From: Lacrimispora celerecrescens
GTDB taxonomy: Bacteria; Bacillota; Clostridia; Lachnospirales; Lachnospiraceae
Assembly: GCF_000732605.1 (NCBI RefSeq)
Contig: NZ_JPME01000026.1
Span: forward strand, 1 to 64,000
Direction of reading: 5' to 3'
Length of the DNA stretch: 64,000 bases
The notes beneath the pieces were generated by a model. The model saw nothing but the letters and a program-made list of their open reading frames with translations. It searched no databases and was not told the DNA's origin. Shown piece by piece: positions 26,131 to 35,337 of the stretch. Made by a program: the position numbers and the translations under genes. Numbering within the stretch: position 1 is the stretch's first letter; each line of letters starts with the position of its first letter.

Positions 26131-27426
26131 ATGGATTCAAAGAATTTTAGCGCATTTGAAATTGATGCCATAGGTGAAATACTGAATATAAGCCTTGGTG
26201 CCTCGGCCACTGCAGTATCTACCATGCTCAATGCCAGAGTTGATATTACCACACCGGTAGTAAGGGTATTGTCAAAGGAAGAATTTGAAATTTCTAACTT
26301 GGAGCCGGCAGTAGGGGTGGAGATTACATATATTGCAGGACTTAGCGGAAGCAACATTATGCTTTTAAAGAGACATGATGTAAAAGTGATTGTTGATATG
26401 CTCATGGGCATGGAAACGCCGGAGGAAGAATTTGAATTAAATGAATTGAATATCAGCGCCATCTGTGAAGTCATGAATCAGATGATGGGGGCTTCTGCGA
26501 CGGCACTGTCCGAGTTTTTAGGCAAGGTTGTTAATATTTCGACACCCAGTTCTTTTGAGATCGGTAATGTTGATGATTTCAAAGAAAAATATTATGACAA
26601 TGATGAATACATGGTTGTGGTCGGATTTACTTTAAAAATTGCAGACCAGTTGGAAAGTGAATTTATTAACGTAATGACTCCCGATCTTGCAAAGGAACTG
26701 GTTAGAGGATTTTTGCCCCAGGAAATGTTGGAACCGATTTCGGCACCTGAGCCAATTCTGGAGCCTGAACCAATTCCGGAACCAGTGCAAATTCCGGAAC
26801 CAGTTATAGAGACAAAAACGGAAATACGCGAACCGGCTTCAGGCGGAATCTTATCTCAGGAAGAGATTGAAAAATTGTTGTCAGGCAGCTTTGGAGGCGA
26901 AGAGCCGATCAGTGCTGAACAGCCTGCCGACAGGGAGACAGCAGGGGGAAGTCAGGAAATACCGCAGATGACAGGAGATAATCAGATGGCAGTACAGCAG
27001 ATGATGGATCAAATACAGACGCAGCAGCAGATGATGAGTCAAATGCAGCAGATGATATCACAGCTCCAGAGCGATCAGCAAAACTTGAAAAAAACGGGGT
27101 CTCCGGAACCTAAGACTATAAATGTAAAACCTATTCCTCAAAATAGTTTAAAAGACGGGGACAATCGATATGAGGAGCAGGAGGAAAACCGGGAACTGAT
27201 TATGGGAGTACCCCTTGAGGTGTCTGTTGAAATTGGCAGAACCAGAAAGTTAGTAAAGGAAATTCTTGAATTTACCAAAGGGTCCCTTGTTATTCTTGAT
27301 AAGTTGGCGGGAGAGCAGGTTGATTTATATGTAAATGGCCGCTGCATAGCAAAAGGCGATGTGGTAGTTGTTGATGACAATTTTGGCATCCGTATTACAG
27401 AGATTACTAAAAAAAGTGTAGAATAG
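26131..27426 (+). CDS. fliY: Motor switch phosphatase FliY (FliN/CheC fusion)
   Basis: The 431-residue protein has a CheC-type phosphatase domain (about 1-195) with two D/E-x3-N helices, IGEILNISLGASATAVS and CEVMNQMMGASATALS. A Pro/Glu-rich linker (PEPILEPEPIPEP) follows, then an embedded FliM-like CheY-binding peptide GILSQEEIEKLLSG (about 240-253). A Gln/Met-rich coiled stretch and a C-terminal SpoA/FliN domain (about 345-430) complete it. It is part of the C-ring and should dephosphorylate CheY-P at the switch. In B. subtilis the CheY-binding peptide is N-terminal, so the internal position is notable. Confidence 0.93.
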   Translation: MDSKNFSAFEIDAIGEILNISLGASATAVSTMLNARVDITTPVVRVLSKEEFEISNLEPAVGVEITYIAGLSGSNIMLLKRHDVKVIVDMLMGMETPEEEFELNELNISAICEVMNQMMGASATALSEFLGKVVNISTPSSFEIGNVDDFKEKYYDNDEYMVVVGFTLKIADQLESEFINVMTPDLAKELVRGFLPQEMLEPISAPEPILEPEPIPEPVQIPEPVIETKTEIREPASGGILSQEEIEKLLSGSFGGEEPISAEQPADRETAGGSQEIPQMTGDNQMAVQQMMDQIQTQQQMMSQMQQMISQLQSDQQNLKKTGSPEPKTINVKPIPQNSLKDGDNRYEEQEENRELIMGVPLEVSVEIGRTRKLVKEILEFTKGSLVILDKLAGEQVDLYVNGRCIAKGDVVVVDDNFGIRITEITKKSVE

Positions 27427-27443
27427 AGAGGAAGTGGCTGCAT

Positions 27444-27803
27444 TTGAATAGCGTGATTAGTCTGTTTTCTGCGCTGCTCCTTACCGTTGTAATTCTGTAT
27501 TTGAGTTATGTATTTACCAGAAGCCTTGGAAAAGGAGTCGGGATGAAGCGGGGAGGGACCTGTATGCAGATGTTGGACAGGCTTCCCCTGGGGCAGGATA
27601 AAGCAGTGGCGATCGTACGTGCAGGAAATCACTATTATCTTATCGGCATTGCTTCTTCTCAGATAACCCTTCTTTCTGAACTTTCGGAGGAGGACATTCC
27701 GGAGGGGATTTCTGCCCAGAACCCACTTACCGGTGCAGAAGGGTATGAAAGCTTTAAGAAATTATTGAAAAAATATACAGACAGACACAGGGATGATGTG
27801 TAA
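27444..27803 (+). CDS. fliO: Flagellar biosynthesis protein FliO
   Basis: The 119-residue protein starts at a TTG preceded by GAGAGGAAG. One N-terminal membrane helix (about 5-25) leads into a small cytoplasmic domain with MQMLDRLPLGQDKAVAIVRAG, the FliO/FliZ signature. FliO is a chaperone for FliP ring assembly. Order fliO-fliP-fliQ-fliR-flhB-flhA is intact. Confidence 0.88.
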   Translation: MNSVISLFSALLLTVVILYLSYVFTRSLGKGVGMKRGGTCMQMLDRLPLGQDKAVAIVRAGNHYYLIGIASSQITLLSELSEEDIPEGISAQNPLTGAEGYESFKKLLKKYTDRHRDDV

Positions 27804-27812
27804 GGAGGAACC

Positions 27813-28475
27813 ATGAATACAGATGCCTTGATTAATATTAATGGCGGCCGGGTGCCGACTCTGGAGCTTTTCCTCATTCTGACCATCATTTCCCTGTTGC
27901 CATCGATCCTGGTGATGATGACTTCCTTTACAAGGATTATCATTGTCTTATCTTTTACCAGAAATGCCTTGGGAGTTCAGCAGAGTCCTCCCAATATGGT
28001 GCTGGTTGGAATTGCATTATTTCTGACACTGTTCATTATGGATCCAGTGATAAAGGATGTAAATACCAATGCATACCAACCTTACGTCAGGGAGGAGATA
28101 AACCAACAGGAAGCACTTAACAGGGCAACGGTTCCCATGAAACGGTTTATGCTCAAGCAGACAAAGACGGATACGTTGAATTTGTTTATCGATATGTCCA
28201 ATACCGAAAAGCCGGAGAACATTGAGGAACTTCCTATGACAGTAGTGATTCCATCCTTTATGACCTCAGAGCTGGAGCGGGCTTTTACGGCGGGATTTAT
28301 GATTTATCTGCCGTTCTTACTGGTTGATATCATTGTGTCCAGTACCTTGATGTCCATGGGTATGGTCATGCTGCCGCCGGCTATGATTTCCCTTCCATTT
28401 AAATTATTGCTGTTTGTAACAGTTAATGGCTGGGAATTGCTGTTCTCTAATTTGGTTAACAGCTTCCATTACTGA
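27813..28475 (+). CDS. fliP: Flagellar export gate protein FliP
   Basis: The 220-residue protein has four membrane helices and FliP motifs MTSFTRIIIVLSFTRNALG and ELERAFTAGFMIYLPFLLVD, with GMVMLPPAMISLPFKLLLF at the C-terminus. No separate cleavable signal peptide is evident, unlike enterobacterial FliP. It forms the export gate core with FliQ and FliR. Confidence 0.96.
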   Translation: MNTDALININGGRVPTLELFLILTIISLLPSILVMMTSFTRIIIVLSFTRNALGVQQSPPNMVLVGIALFLTLFIMDPVIKDVNTNAYQPYVREEINQQEALNRATVPMKRFMLKQTKTDTLNLFIDMSNTEKPENIEELPMTVVIPSFMTSELERAFTAGFMIYLPFLLVDIIVSSTLMSMGMVMLPPAMISLPFKLLLFVTVNGWELLFSNLVNSFHY

Positions 28476-28533
28476 CAGAACTTTTAACCTTAAATTTGCA
28501 AGCATATCTGCTTGATTCATTAGGAGGCATAAT

Positions 28534-28794
28534 ATGACGGATGTAGCAGTGAACAGCCTAATGTATGAGTTATTCGGATTGGTGGTTAAGATGGCTGGCC
28601 CCGTGCTGATCGTCAGCATGATCATCGGTATCCTTATTTCCATTATACAGGCGGCAACCCAGATCCATGAACAAACCATTACCTTTGTTCCAAAGCTGAT
28701 TGTTATTGGTCTGATGCTTTTGATGATGGGTGATCATATGATGACAACTATCTGTGATTTCACTATTAATATTTTTAATACCATGCTCAGATGA
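28534..28794 (+). CDS. fliQ: Flagellar export gate protein FliQ
   Basis: The 86-residue protein has two membrane helices and the family stretch PVLIVSMIIGILISIIQAAT plus IHEQTITFVPKL. It packs around the FliP/FliR core. TAGGAGG precedes the ATG; a small hairpin lies in the 58-bp gap after fliP. Confidence 0.95.
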   Translation: MTDVAVNSLMYELFGLVVKMAGPVLIVSMIIGILISIIQAATQIHEQTITFVPKLIVIGLMLLMMGDHMMTTICDFTINIFNTMLR

Positions 28795-28840
28795 GAATGG
28801 GCATGACACACCTTCTGTGTGTTTCATGATATCCTAGAGA

Positions 28841-28900
28841 CGTGGACAAAGAAGAGGAAACACCCTACGGGTATACCTTTATGTCCAAAAAGCTTGGACA
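28841..28900 (+). repeat. Copy 2 of a duplicated hairpin element, upstream of fliR
   Basis: The core 28854-28879 folds as GAGG-AAAC-ACCC-TAC-GGGT-ATA-CCTT, matching copy 1 before motB with a compensatory base-pair change. TGGACA (28843-28848) can pair with TGTCCA (28882-28887), which can alternatively pair with TGGACA at 28895-28900, giving two exclusive folds. It lies 24-70 nt before the fliR start. Confidence 0.6.
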
Positions 28901-28923
28901 GTAATGATGAAAGGAAGATTTAG

Positions 28924-29685
28924 ATGCCGGAAATAAAACAGATGATGCTGTTTTCCCTTATTCTTATGAGAATGTCAGGATTTATTCTTTTGAACCCTAT
29001 TTGGGGCAGAAAAAATATTCCGACACAGGTCAAGGGCGGCATGATCATGGTATTTACGCTGCTTATATATTCTTTTTCCTCGGCCCAGGTTCCCGAGCCT
29101 GTGAATTCCATTGAATTTGCAGTGCTTCTTTTAAAAGAATTCGCCGTTGGGTTTACCATTGGTTTTGTTATGGAGTTATTTCTTATGGTCATTACTTTTG
29201 CAGGGACGATTATGGATTTTCAGATGGGATTGTCTATGGCAATGATCTATGACCCCCAGACAAACGCTCAGATCGCTCTTACAGGAACGCTTTATCAGGC
29301 GTATTTTATTCTGTTATTTTTTGCGGTGAATGGCCATCTGGCACTGTTTAAGCTTCTTATAAAGTCAGCAGAAATAGTTCCTTACGGGCAGGTCGCATTG
29401 GGAAGCCGTGCTGCGTGGGCAATGTTGGAAATTTTTACTCAATGTATCACTATGGCGGTTAAGTTTGCATTTCCTTTAATTGCCATTGAGTTTATCACGG
29501 AAATCGCAGTTGGGGTTTTAATGAAAATAATTCCTCAAATTAATGTGTTTGTTGTGAATATACAGGCTAAGATCGTAATTGGTCTCATAATGCTGATTTT
29601 TTTGTTTTCACCTATGACGGATTACGTAAGCGGTGTGATAAACCAAATGCTTTTAACGATTCAGGACATAATCAGACTTTTATAA
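28924..29685 (+). CDS. fliR: Flagellar export gate protein FliR
   Basis: The 253-residue protein has about six membrane helices and the family stretch LLLKEFAVGFTIGFVMEL with TIMDFQMGLSMAMIYDP. It is part of the FliPQR export channel and is followed by flhB after 24 bp. AAAGGAAG precedes the ATG. Confidence 0.95.
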   Translation: MPEIKQMMLFSLILMRMSGFILLNPIWGRKNIPTQVKGGMIMVFTLLIYSFSSAQVPEPVNSIEFAVLLLKEFAVGFTIGFVMELFLMVITFAGTIMDFQMGLSMAMIYDPQTNAQIALTGTLYQAYFILLFFAVNGHLALFKLLIKSAEIVPYGQVALGSRAAWAMLEIFTQCITMAVKFAFPLIAIEFITEIAVGVLMKIIPQINVFVVNIQAKIVIGLIMLIFLFSPMTDYVSGVINQMLLTIQDIIRLL

Positions 29686-29709
29686 ATGAAAAGGATGTGA
29701 TGAACGGCA

Positions 29710-30771
29710 ATGCAGGATCCTTCAAAAACCGAAAAGGCCACACCGAAAAAACGGCGGGATGAACGAAAAAAGGGTCATGTTGCCGTGAGTAAGGATGTGG
29801 TTATGATAGCTTCCCTTCTTGGGACCTTCATGCTGTTGAAAGTCTTATTTCCTTTCATGTACCGTACCATTCGGGATTATATGATAAAATATTTGAGCCT
29901 GGCTTCGGGGGTAGAGAATCTGTCTGATTATACCACCAGTATTTTTGGAGATACAGCGTGGACGATTATAAAAGCTGCTCTCCCCATTCTTTTAGCAGGA
30001 ATCGTACTGTCTGTACTGAGCACTGGGGTACAAACAAGATTTTTATTTACAAAGAGTAATTTAGCCCCTAAGTTTAGCAGACTTAATCCCATTCAGGGAA
30101 TTAAAAATATATTATCCTTAAAAAGCTTAATAGAACTTTTGAAAAATTTACTTAAGATTACCATACTAGGAATCATCCTGTATCAGATCATAAAAGGGGA
30201 TTTAACGCCTATAGCAAGAACCATTGACATGGACTTAAAAGATTCTTCTGTGTATGTGCTGAATGCCATTATGGATATGGTACTTAGGGTTTCTCTTGTG
30301 TTCGTGGCTGTTGCCGGTTTTGACTTCTTTTATCAGTGGTGGGATTATGAACGCCAGATTAGAATGTCAAAGCAGGAATTAAAAGAGGAATTTAAGCAGA
30401 CAGAAGGAAATCCTGAGATCAAGGGACGTATCCGCAGTCTCCAAAGAGAAAGGGCCCGTTCAAGAATGATGCAGTCGGTACCTGAAGCGGATGTAATCAT
30501 ACGTAACCCCACCCATTATGCGGTGGCACTTCGTTATGACATAGAGAAGGATAATGCTCCCGTTCTATTGGCAAAGGGCCAGGATGAACTTGCCTTAAGG
30601 ATTGTGGCCATGGGCGAGGAACATGGGGTATATGTGATTGAAAATAAGCCTTTGGCAAGAGGTATCTATGCCGCTACCCAGGTGGGGGCTGAGATTCCTT
30701 CGGAATACTACGGTATGGTTGCTGAAATTCTGGTGTATGTATACCGCATGAATAACAAGATCATAGAATAA
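29710..30771 (+). CDS. flhB: Flagellar export gate and specificity protein FlhB
   Basis: The 353-residue protein has a basic N-terminus (TEKATPKKRRDERKKG), four membrane helices (about 30-210) and a cytoplasmic domain with the self-cleaving NPTH motif at residues 266-269. Cleavage there is the known switch from rod/hook to filament export, triggered by FliK. A separate paralogue of the C-terminal part is encoded at 57255. Confidence 0.96.
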   Translation: MQDPSKTEKATPKKRRDERKKGHVAVSKDVVMIASLLGTFMLLKVLFPFMYRTIRDYMIKYLSLASGVENLSDYTTSIFGDTAWTIIKAALPILLAGIVLSVLSTGVQTRFLFTKSNLAPKFSRLNPIQGIKNILSLKSLIELLKNLLKITILGIILYQIIKGDLTPIARTIDMDLKDSSVYVLNAIMDMVLRVSLVFVAVAGFDFFYQWWDYERQIRMSKQELKEEFKQTEGNPEIKGRIRSLQRERARSRMMQSVPEADVIIRNPTHYAVALRYDIEKDNAPVLLAKGQDELALRIVAMGEEHGVYVIENKPLARGIYAATQVGAEIPSEYYGMVAEILVYVYRMNNKIIE

Positions 30772-30811
30772 AGAAAAACAGCAGAGAAACTGAAAGAAAT
30801 GGTGTAAAAGA

Positions 30812-32883
30812 ATGAAGACTTTACTGAAAAATTCTGTAGTAGTATTTGTAATTATGATCGTACTTCTATTGATTATTCCATTACCTCCGTTTTTTGTGGA
30901 TGTAATGATTATCATAAATATTTCCCTTTCCATGATTATCTTACTGATAACCATGAACATAAAAGAACCTTTGGAATTTTCTATTTTCCCGGCCCTGCTT
31001 TTGGTGACCACTTTGCTGCGTCTTGGGCTGAACGTTTCTTCAACGAGAAATATTTTGTCAAATCAGGGGTCTTCGGGTCAGGTTATCAAAGCCTTCGGTG
31101 ATTTCGTATTACAGGGAAATGTTGTTGTCGGTTTTATCATATTCCTTATTATCGTTCTGGTAAACTTCCTGGTTATTACAAAGGGAACGGAACGTGTATC
31201 TGAAGTTGCGGCCAGGTTTACCTTAGACGCTATGCCTGGTAAGCAGATGGCCATTGATGCAGATTTAAGTTCTGGTTTGATTAATGAGCAGGAAGCAAAA
31301 CTGAGACGGTATAAGGTTCAGAAAGAAGCAGATTTCTACGGAGCCATGGATGGTGCAACCAAGTTTGTTAAGGGAGATGCCATCATGTCCATGATCACCA
31401 CTGCCATTAACTTTATTGGCGGTGCCATTATCGGAATGGTGCAGTCAAATCTGGATTTTGGCCAGGTAATGTCCATTTATTCCATTGCTACAGTCGGTGA
31501 TGGACTTGTTTCCCAGGTTCCTGCTCTTTTGATTGCCACGGCCACCGGTATGGTAGTAACCAGAGCAGTATCAGAAGGCAGTTTAAATGACGACGTATCC
31601 AGCCAGTTTATGGCCCAGCCCAGGGCTATTATGCTCACTGGTTTTGTCATGATCGTATTAATGCTGGTGCCTGGAATGCCTAGAATCCAGTTAGCAATCA
31701 TGGCAGCGGTGCTTATTATAGCTGGTCATCGGTTAGGACAAAGAGTTCGTTTGTCGGCCTCTAGCCTTCAGGAAATGACGGCAGCCGCATCTATGCCCGA
31801 ACAGTCAGCGCAGTCGGCTGCTGATGAAGAGTCTTACTACCGGGATGTGAACAATGTTTATGCTCTTATTAACGTAGAACCGATTGAAATGGAATTTGGT
31901 TATAGTCTGATTCCGCTGATCGACGAGAGCAGCGGCGGAAAGATGATCAACCGGATTGTTATTTTCAGAAGGCAGTACGCTCAGGATATGGGACTTGTTA
32001 TCCCCTCTGTCAGGCTCAGAGACAGTTCCAGTTTAAATACCAATCAGTATGTCATAAAGATCAGAGGCGAAGAGGTGTCCAGAGGAGAAATTCTGGTAGA
32101 TTATTATCTGGCATTGGAACCACCTGCTGTTTCCGGTGAAGTTGATGGAATTGAAACTGTGGAACCGGCTTATGGAATACCCAGTAAATGGATCAGGCCT
32201 GAAAACAAGGAAATGGCGGAAATTTATGGCTATACCGTAATTGATCCACTTTCTGTTATGCTGACTCATTTATCGGAAACCATCAGGCAGCACGCTTATG
32301 AGCTGTTAGGACGGCAGGAAGTAATGCAGTTACTGGAAAATGTGAAGAAACACTCTCCGGAGCTGGTTGACGAATTGTTCCCGAGTCAATTTACATATGG
32401 CGGTATTCAGAAAATTCTTATTAACCTTTTAAAGGAAGGGGTTCCTGTCAAAGACATGGAAACGATTCTGGCGACGATAGCAGATTCTCTTCCGACCACC
32501 AGGGATATGGATGTGATTACAGAAAATATCAGAATTGCTCTAAAGAGGACCATAACCAGAATGTTCTGCGAAGGCGGACAGATGAAGGTACTCACCCTGG
32601 ATGCAGAGCTGGAGAAAAATATTATAGGAAGTATGGCAAAAGGAGAACAGGGCATCTATCTGGCCCTCAGCCGGATGTGATGCAGTCTGTGATTGGACAA
32701 GTGGGAGAACAGATGAAGAAATTCACTGATCTGGAACAGAAGCCGGTGATTCTTACAAGCCAGGTTGTCAGGCTGTATTTCTACCGACTGATCGAGCAGT
32801 TTTATCCCAATGCATATGTCCTTTCCTTTAATGAGATTGCAAACAATATTCAGATTCAGGCAATCGGGAATATTACCCTTTGA
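30812..32883 (+). pseudogene. flhA: Flagellar export gate protein FlhA, frameshifted near the C-terminus
   Basis: The first frame runs 622 codons to a stop at 32678 and contains the eight-helix membrane domain and most of the cytoplasmic domain. The missing FlhA C-terminus (DVMQSVIGQVGEQM through VLSFNEIANNIQIQAIGNITL) follows directly in another frame to 32883. Adding one base near 32668-32670, so that ctc-nag-ccg-gat-gtg is read, restores a normal 690-residue FlhA. FlhA is the nonameric receptor for chaperone-substrate complexes, and its last part is needed for full activity. Either the strain carries a 1-bp deletion or the assembly does. Confidence 0.9.
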
Positions 32884-32918
32884 CCGGATTTTGTTACAGA
32901 AAGGCAGTGTTAGTCGGA

Positions 32919-33695
32919 ATGGAACAGGATTTAAGCCAATATACCAATGAGGATTTATTAATTAAATACAAACGTACAAAAGACATCAGGATCAAGCATG
33001 AACTGGTGATGCGGTATATAAATATGGTCAGGAACATATCACTCCAAATGCGAGACGTATATTTAAGCTTTGCCCAGGTGGAGGATATTGTCAATGAAGG
33101 CGTATTGACGATTATGAATGGAATCGAAAAGTTTGATCCGGAATTAAATGTAAAGTTTGAAACTTATATTTCCAAACGGATTCGTGGAATGGTTATTGAT
33201 ATGGCACGAAAGCAGGACTGGATTCCCAGAAGTGTAAGAAAAAATGCTAAAATCATGGACAATGCGGTCGTAGACTTGTGTAACCGTCTGGGGCGTTTTC
33301 CTACTCCAAAGGAAACGGCGGATTATATGGACGTCTCTATGGAGAAATACCAGGAGACTCTAGGCAAGACAAATGTTTACAGCATCATTTCCCTGGATAT
33401 GGTTCTGGAGGCAGGAAGTGATGATAAAAAGTCAATGCAGCTTCCTTCCATGAACGAACATGACCAGCCTGAAAATCATTATCTCCAGAAAGAATTTAAA
33501 GAAATATTGGTTTCTGCCATAAATGATTTAAAAGAAAATGAACAAAAGGTTATTTCATTGTACTATATGGACGAATTAAATATGAGGGAGATTGCACAGA
33601 TCATGAAAGTCAGTGAACCGAGGATCTCCCAGATTCATTCCAATGCGCTTCAAAAGCTCAGATTGAATCTGACTAATTTCATAAATGAGAAGTAG
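32919..33695 (+). CDS. sigD: RNA polymerase sigma factor for motility genes (sigma-D/FliA)
   Basis: The 258-residue protein has sigma-70 regions 2 (DIVNEGVLTIMNGIEKFDPE and FETYISKRIRGMVID), 3 (IPRSVRKNAK) and 4 (LKENEQKVISLYYMDELNMREIAQIM with SEPRISQIH). It directs late flagellar and chemotaxis genes and is held by FlgM (50604). The frame stays open back to a TTG at 32880 overlapping the flhA stop, and a GTG at 32907 is also possible. The ATG at 32919 gives the usual family length, though its ribosome site is weak (AAAGG, long spacing). Confidence 0.93.
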   Translation: MEQDLSQYTNEDLLIKYKRTKDIRIKHELVMRYINMVRNISLQMRDVYLSFAQVEDIVNEGVLTIMNGIEKFDPELNVKFETYISKRIRGMVIDMARKQDWIPRSVRKNAKIMDNAVVDLCNRLGRFPTPKETADYMDVSMEKYQETLGKTNVYSIISLDMVLEAGSDDKKSMQLPSMNEHDQPENHYLQKEFKEILVSAINDLKENEQKVISLYYMDELNMREIAQIMKVSEPRISQIHSNALQKLRLNLTNFINEK

Positions 33696-33710
33696 GAAGG
33701 GAGATAAAAT

Positions 33711-34514
33711 ATGTTTCAAGGATTCTACAATCTGGCATCAGGAATGCTGTATCAGACCAGGAACTTAAATGTAATTGGAAATAATATGGTCAACAGTGCA
33801 ACACCGGGATTTAAGCCTGACCGCATGGTCAGCACCACGTTTCGGGATGAAATGCTTTACCGGAGCGGAAATCGTGACAAAAGCAATCCTGTTCAGATCG
33901 GGTCCGTATCAATGATACGTGCTTCCAGAAGTACAGTGACCAACTATAATCAGGGAGTGCTTGAGGAAACCGGAGGGAACCTGGATTTTGCTTTGACAAA
34001 GCCAGGATTCTTTGCAATTCAGGATTCCGCAGGAAATCAGGTTTATACCAGAAATGGTTCGTTTACAATTGATGAAGAAGGATATCTTTCATCCCCTTCC
34101 CGGGGTAGGGTAATCGGGGAAGATGGAAACCCCATTGAGCTTCCATCAGACCATATTACGGTAGATCAGTTAGGCAATATTTATGAAATGCCTATAAAAG
34201 GACTGGGAACCGGAGAGGACGGCGGGAATACGGAGGAACAGGAACCAGTTCTTTTAGGAAAACTCCGAGTTGTAGACTTTAATGATTATACCCAGCTTGT
34301 AAAAGGAGATAACGGCGTCTTTACCACGACGGCAGAGGGCAATGAAGTGGATGGAGGAGTCCAGTGGAAGTCACTGGAAAGTTCCAATATTGATCCCATT
34401 GAAGAGATGACTCAAATGATTACCAGTCAGAGGGCAACTCAAAGTGCTGCCCAGGTACTTCGGATATATGATCAGCTTATGGGTAAGGTATCCAACGAGA
34501 TTGGAAGAGTATAA
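33711..34514 (+). CDS. flgF: Flagellar rod protein, FlgF/FlgG family (FlhO-like)
   Basis: The 267-residue protein has the rod/hook N-terminal motif MLYQTRNLNVIGNNMVNSATPGFK, the central GNLDFALTKPGFFAIQD stretch, and the C-terminal ESSNIDPIEEMTQMITSQR helix. It is a distal or proximal rod component related to B. subtilis FlhO/FlhP. Whether it is FlgF or FlgG by function cannot be decided from sequence alone; the symbol follows the usual order. AAGGGAG precedes the ATG. Confidence 0.88.
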   Translation: MFQGFYNLASGMLYQTRNLNVIGNNMVNSATPGFKPDRMVSTTFRDEMLYRSGNRDKSNPVQIGSVSMIRASRSTVTNYNQGVLEETGGNLDFALTKPGFFAIQDSAGNQVYTRNGSFTIDEEGYLSSPSRGRVIGEDGNPIELPSDHITVDQLGNIYEMPIKGLGTGEDGGNTEEQEPVLLGKLRVVDFNDYTQLVKGDNGVFTTTAEGNEVDGGVQWKSLESSNIDPIEEMTQMITSQRATQSAAQVLRIYDQLMGKVSNEIGRV

Positions 34515-34527
34515 GGGGGAAGAATAG

Positions 34528-35307
34528 ATGAACCAGTCTTTTTATATTGGAGCTTTGGGGGCCTTAAACCAGCAGACAAAGCTTAATGTGGTATCCAATA
34601 ATATTGCTAATGTTAATACAACAGGCTTTAAACCTCAGTATAGTGTGTTTTCCGATCTGATTTATGCCCAGGCGAGAAGCACTCAGGGCGGCAATGCGGC
34701 GAAGATGGGAAGCGGGACCAGGGTAGACCTTATCAAGTCAGATATGACCGATATGCCTTATAAGGAGACCGGTTATGAGAACGACCACGCGATTGAGGGT
34801 GAAGGCTTTTTCATGTTAAAGGATCCGGTTACAGGAGACATTACTTATTCCAGAGACGGACGCTTTCAGCTTTCCATGCTGGAGGATCGGTTTTATTTGG
34901 TGAATTCTTCTGGAAAAAGAGTTATGAACATGGACCAGCAGGAAATTTCCTATCCTGTTAAGCCGGCCGTATATCCCGGAGAAGAGGGAGATATAGAGGA
35001 TGAGGAAGAAGACGTGCAGGAAGAAGACGGGCATGATCCGAAAGCCATTGGCGTGTATACCTTTGCAAGAAGAGACGGAATTTCTGAAATCGGAAATAAT
35101 GAATACACTGTAACGGATAAAAACGGAGCTCCCATTCTGCTTGAGAATGCAACGGTAATCAAAGGCGCCTCGGAGGTGTCCGGCACGGATTTTGCTAAGG
35201 AGATGACCAGAATGATGGAGGCTCAGAGAGCTTATTCTTATTCTTTAAAAATGGTACAGACTTCCGATGAGATTGAGACAACCATAAATACACTTCGGCA
35301 AAGCTGA
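34528..35307 (+). CDS. flgG: Flagellar rod protein, FlgG/FlgF family (FlhP-like)
   Basis: The 259-residue paralogue of the preceding gene has LNVVSNNIANVNTTGFKPQ at the start, GEGFFMLKDPVTGDITYSRDG in the middle and EMTRMMEAQRAYSYSLKMV at the end. A very acidic segment (EEGDIEDEEEDVQEEDG, about 152-168) interrupts the middle domain. The pair is cotranscribed directly after sigD. Confidence 0.88.
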   Translation: MNQSFYIGALGALNQQTKLNVVSNNIANVNTTGFKPQYSVFSDLIYAQARSTQGGNAAKMGSGTRVDLIKSDMTDMPYKETGYENDHAIEGEGFFMLKDPVTGDITYSRDGRFQLSMLEDRFYLVNSSGKRVMNMDQQEISYPVKPAVYPGEEGDIEDEEEDVQEEDGHDPKAIGVYTFARRDGISEIGNNEYTVTDKNGAPILLENATVIKGASEVSGTDFAKEMTRMMEAQRAYSYSLKMVQTSDEIETTINTLRQS

Positions 35308-35337
35308 GAATAGGCGGTAAAGAAGGAGGGTGATATC

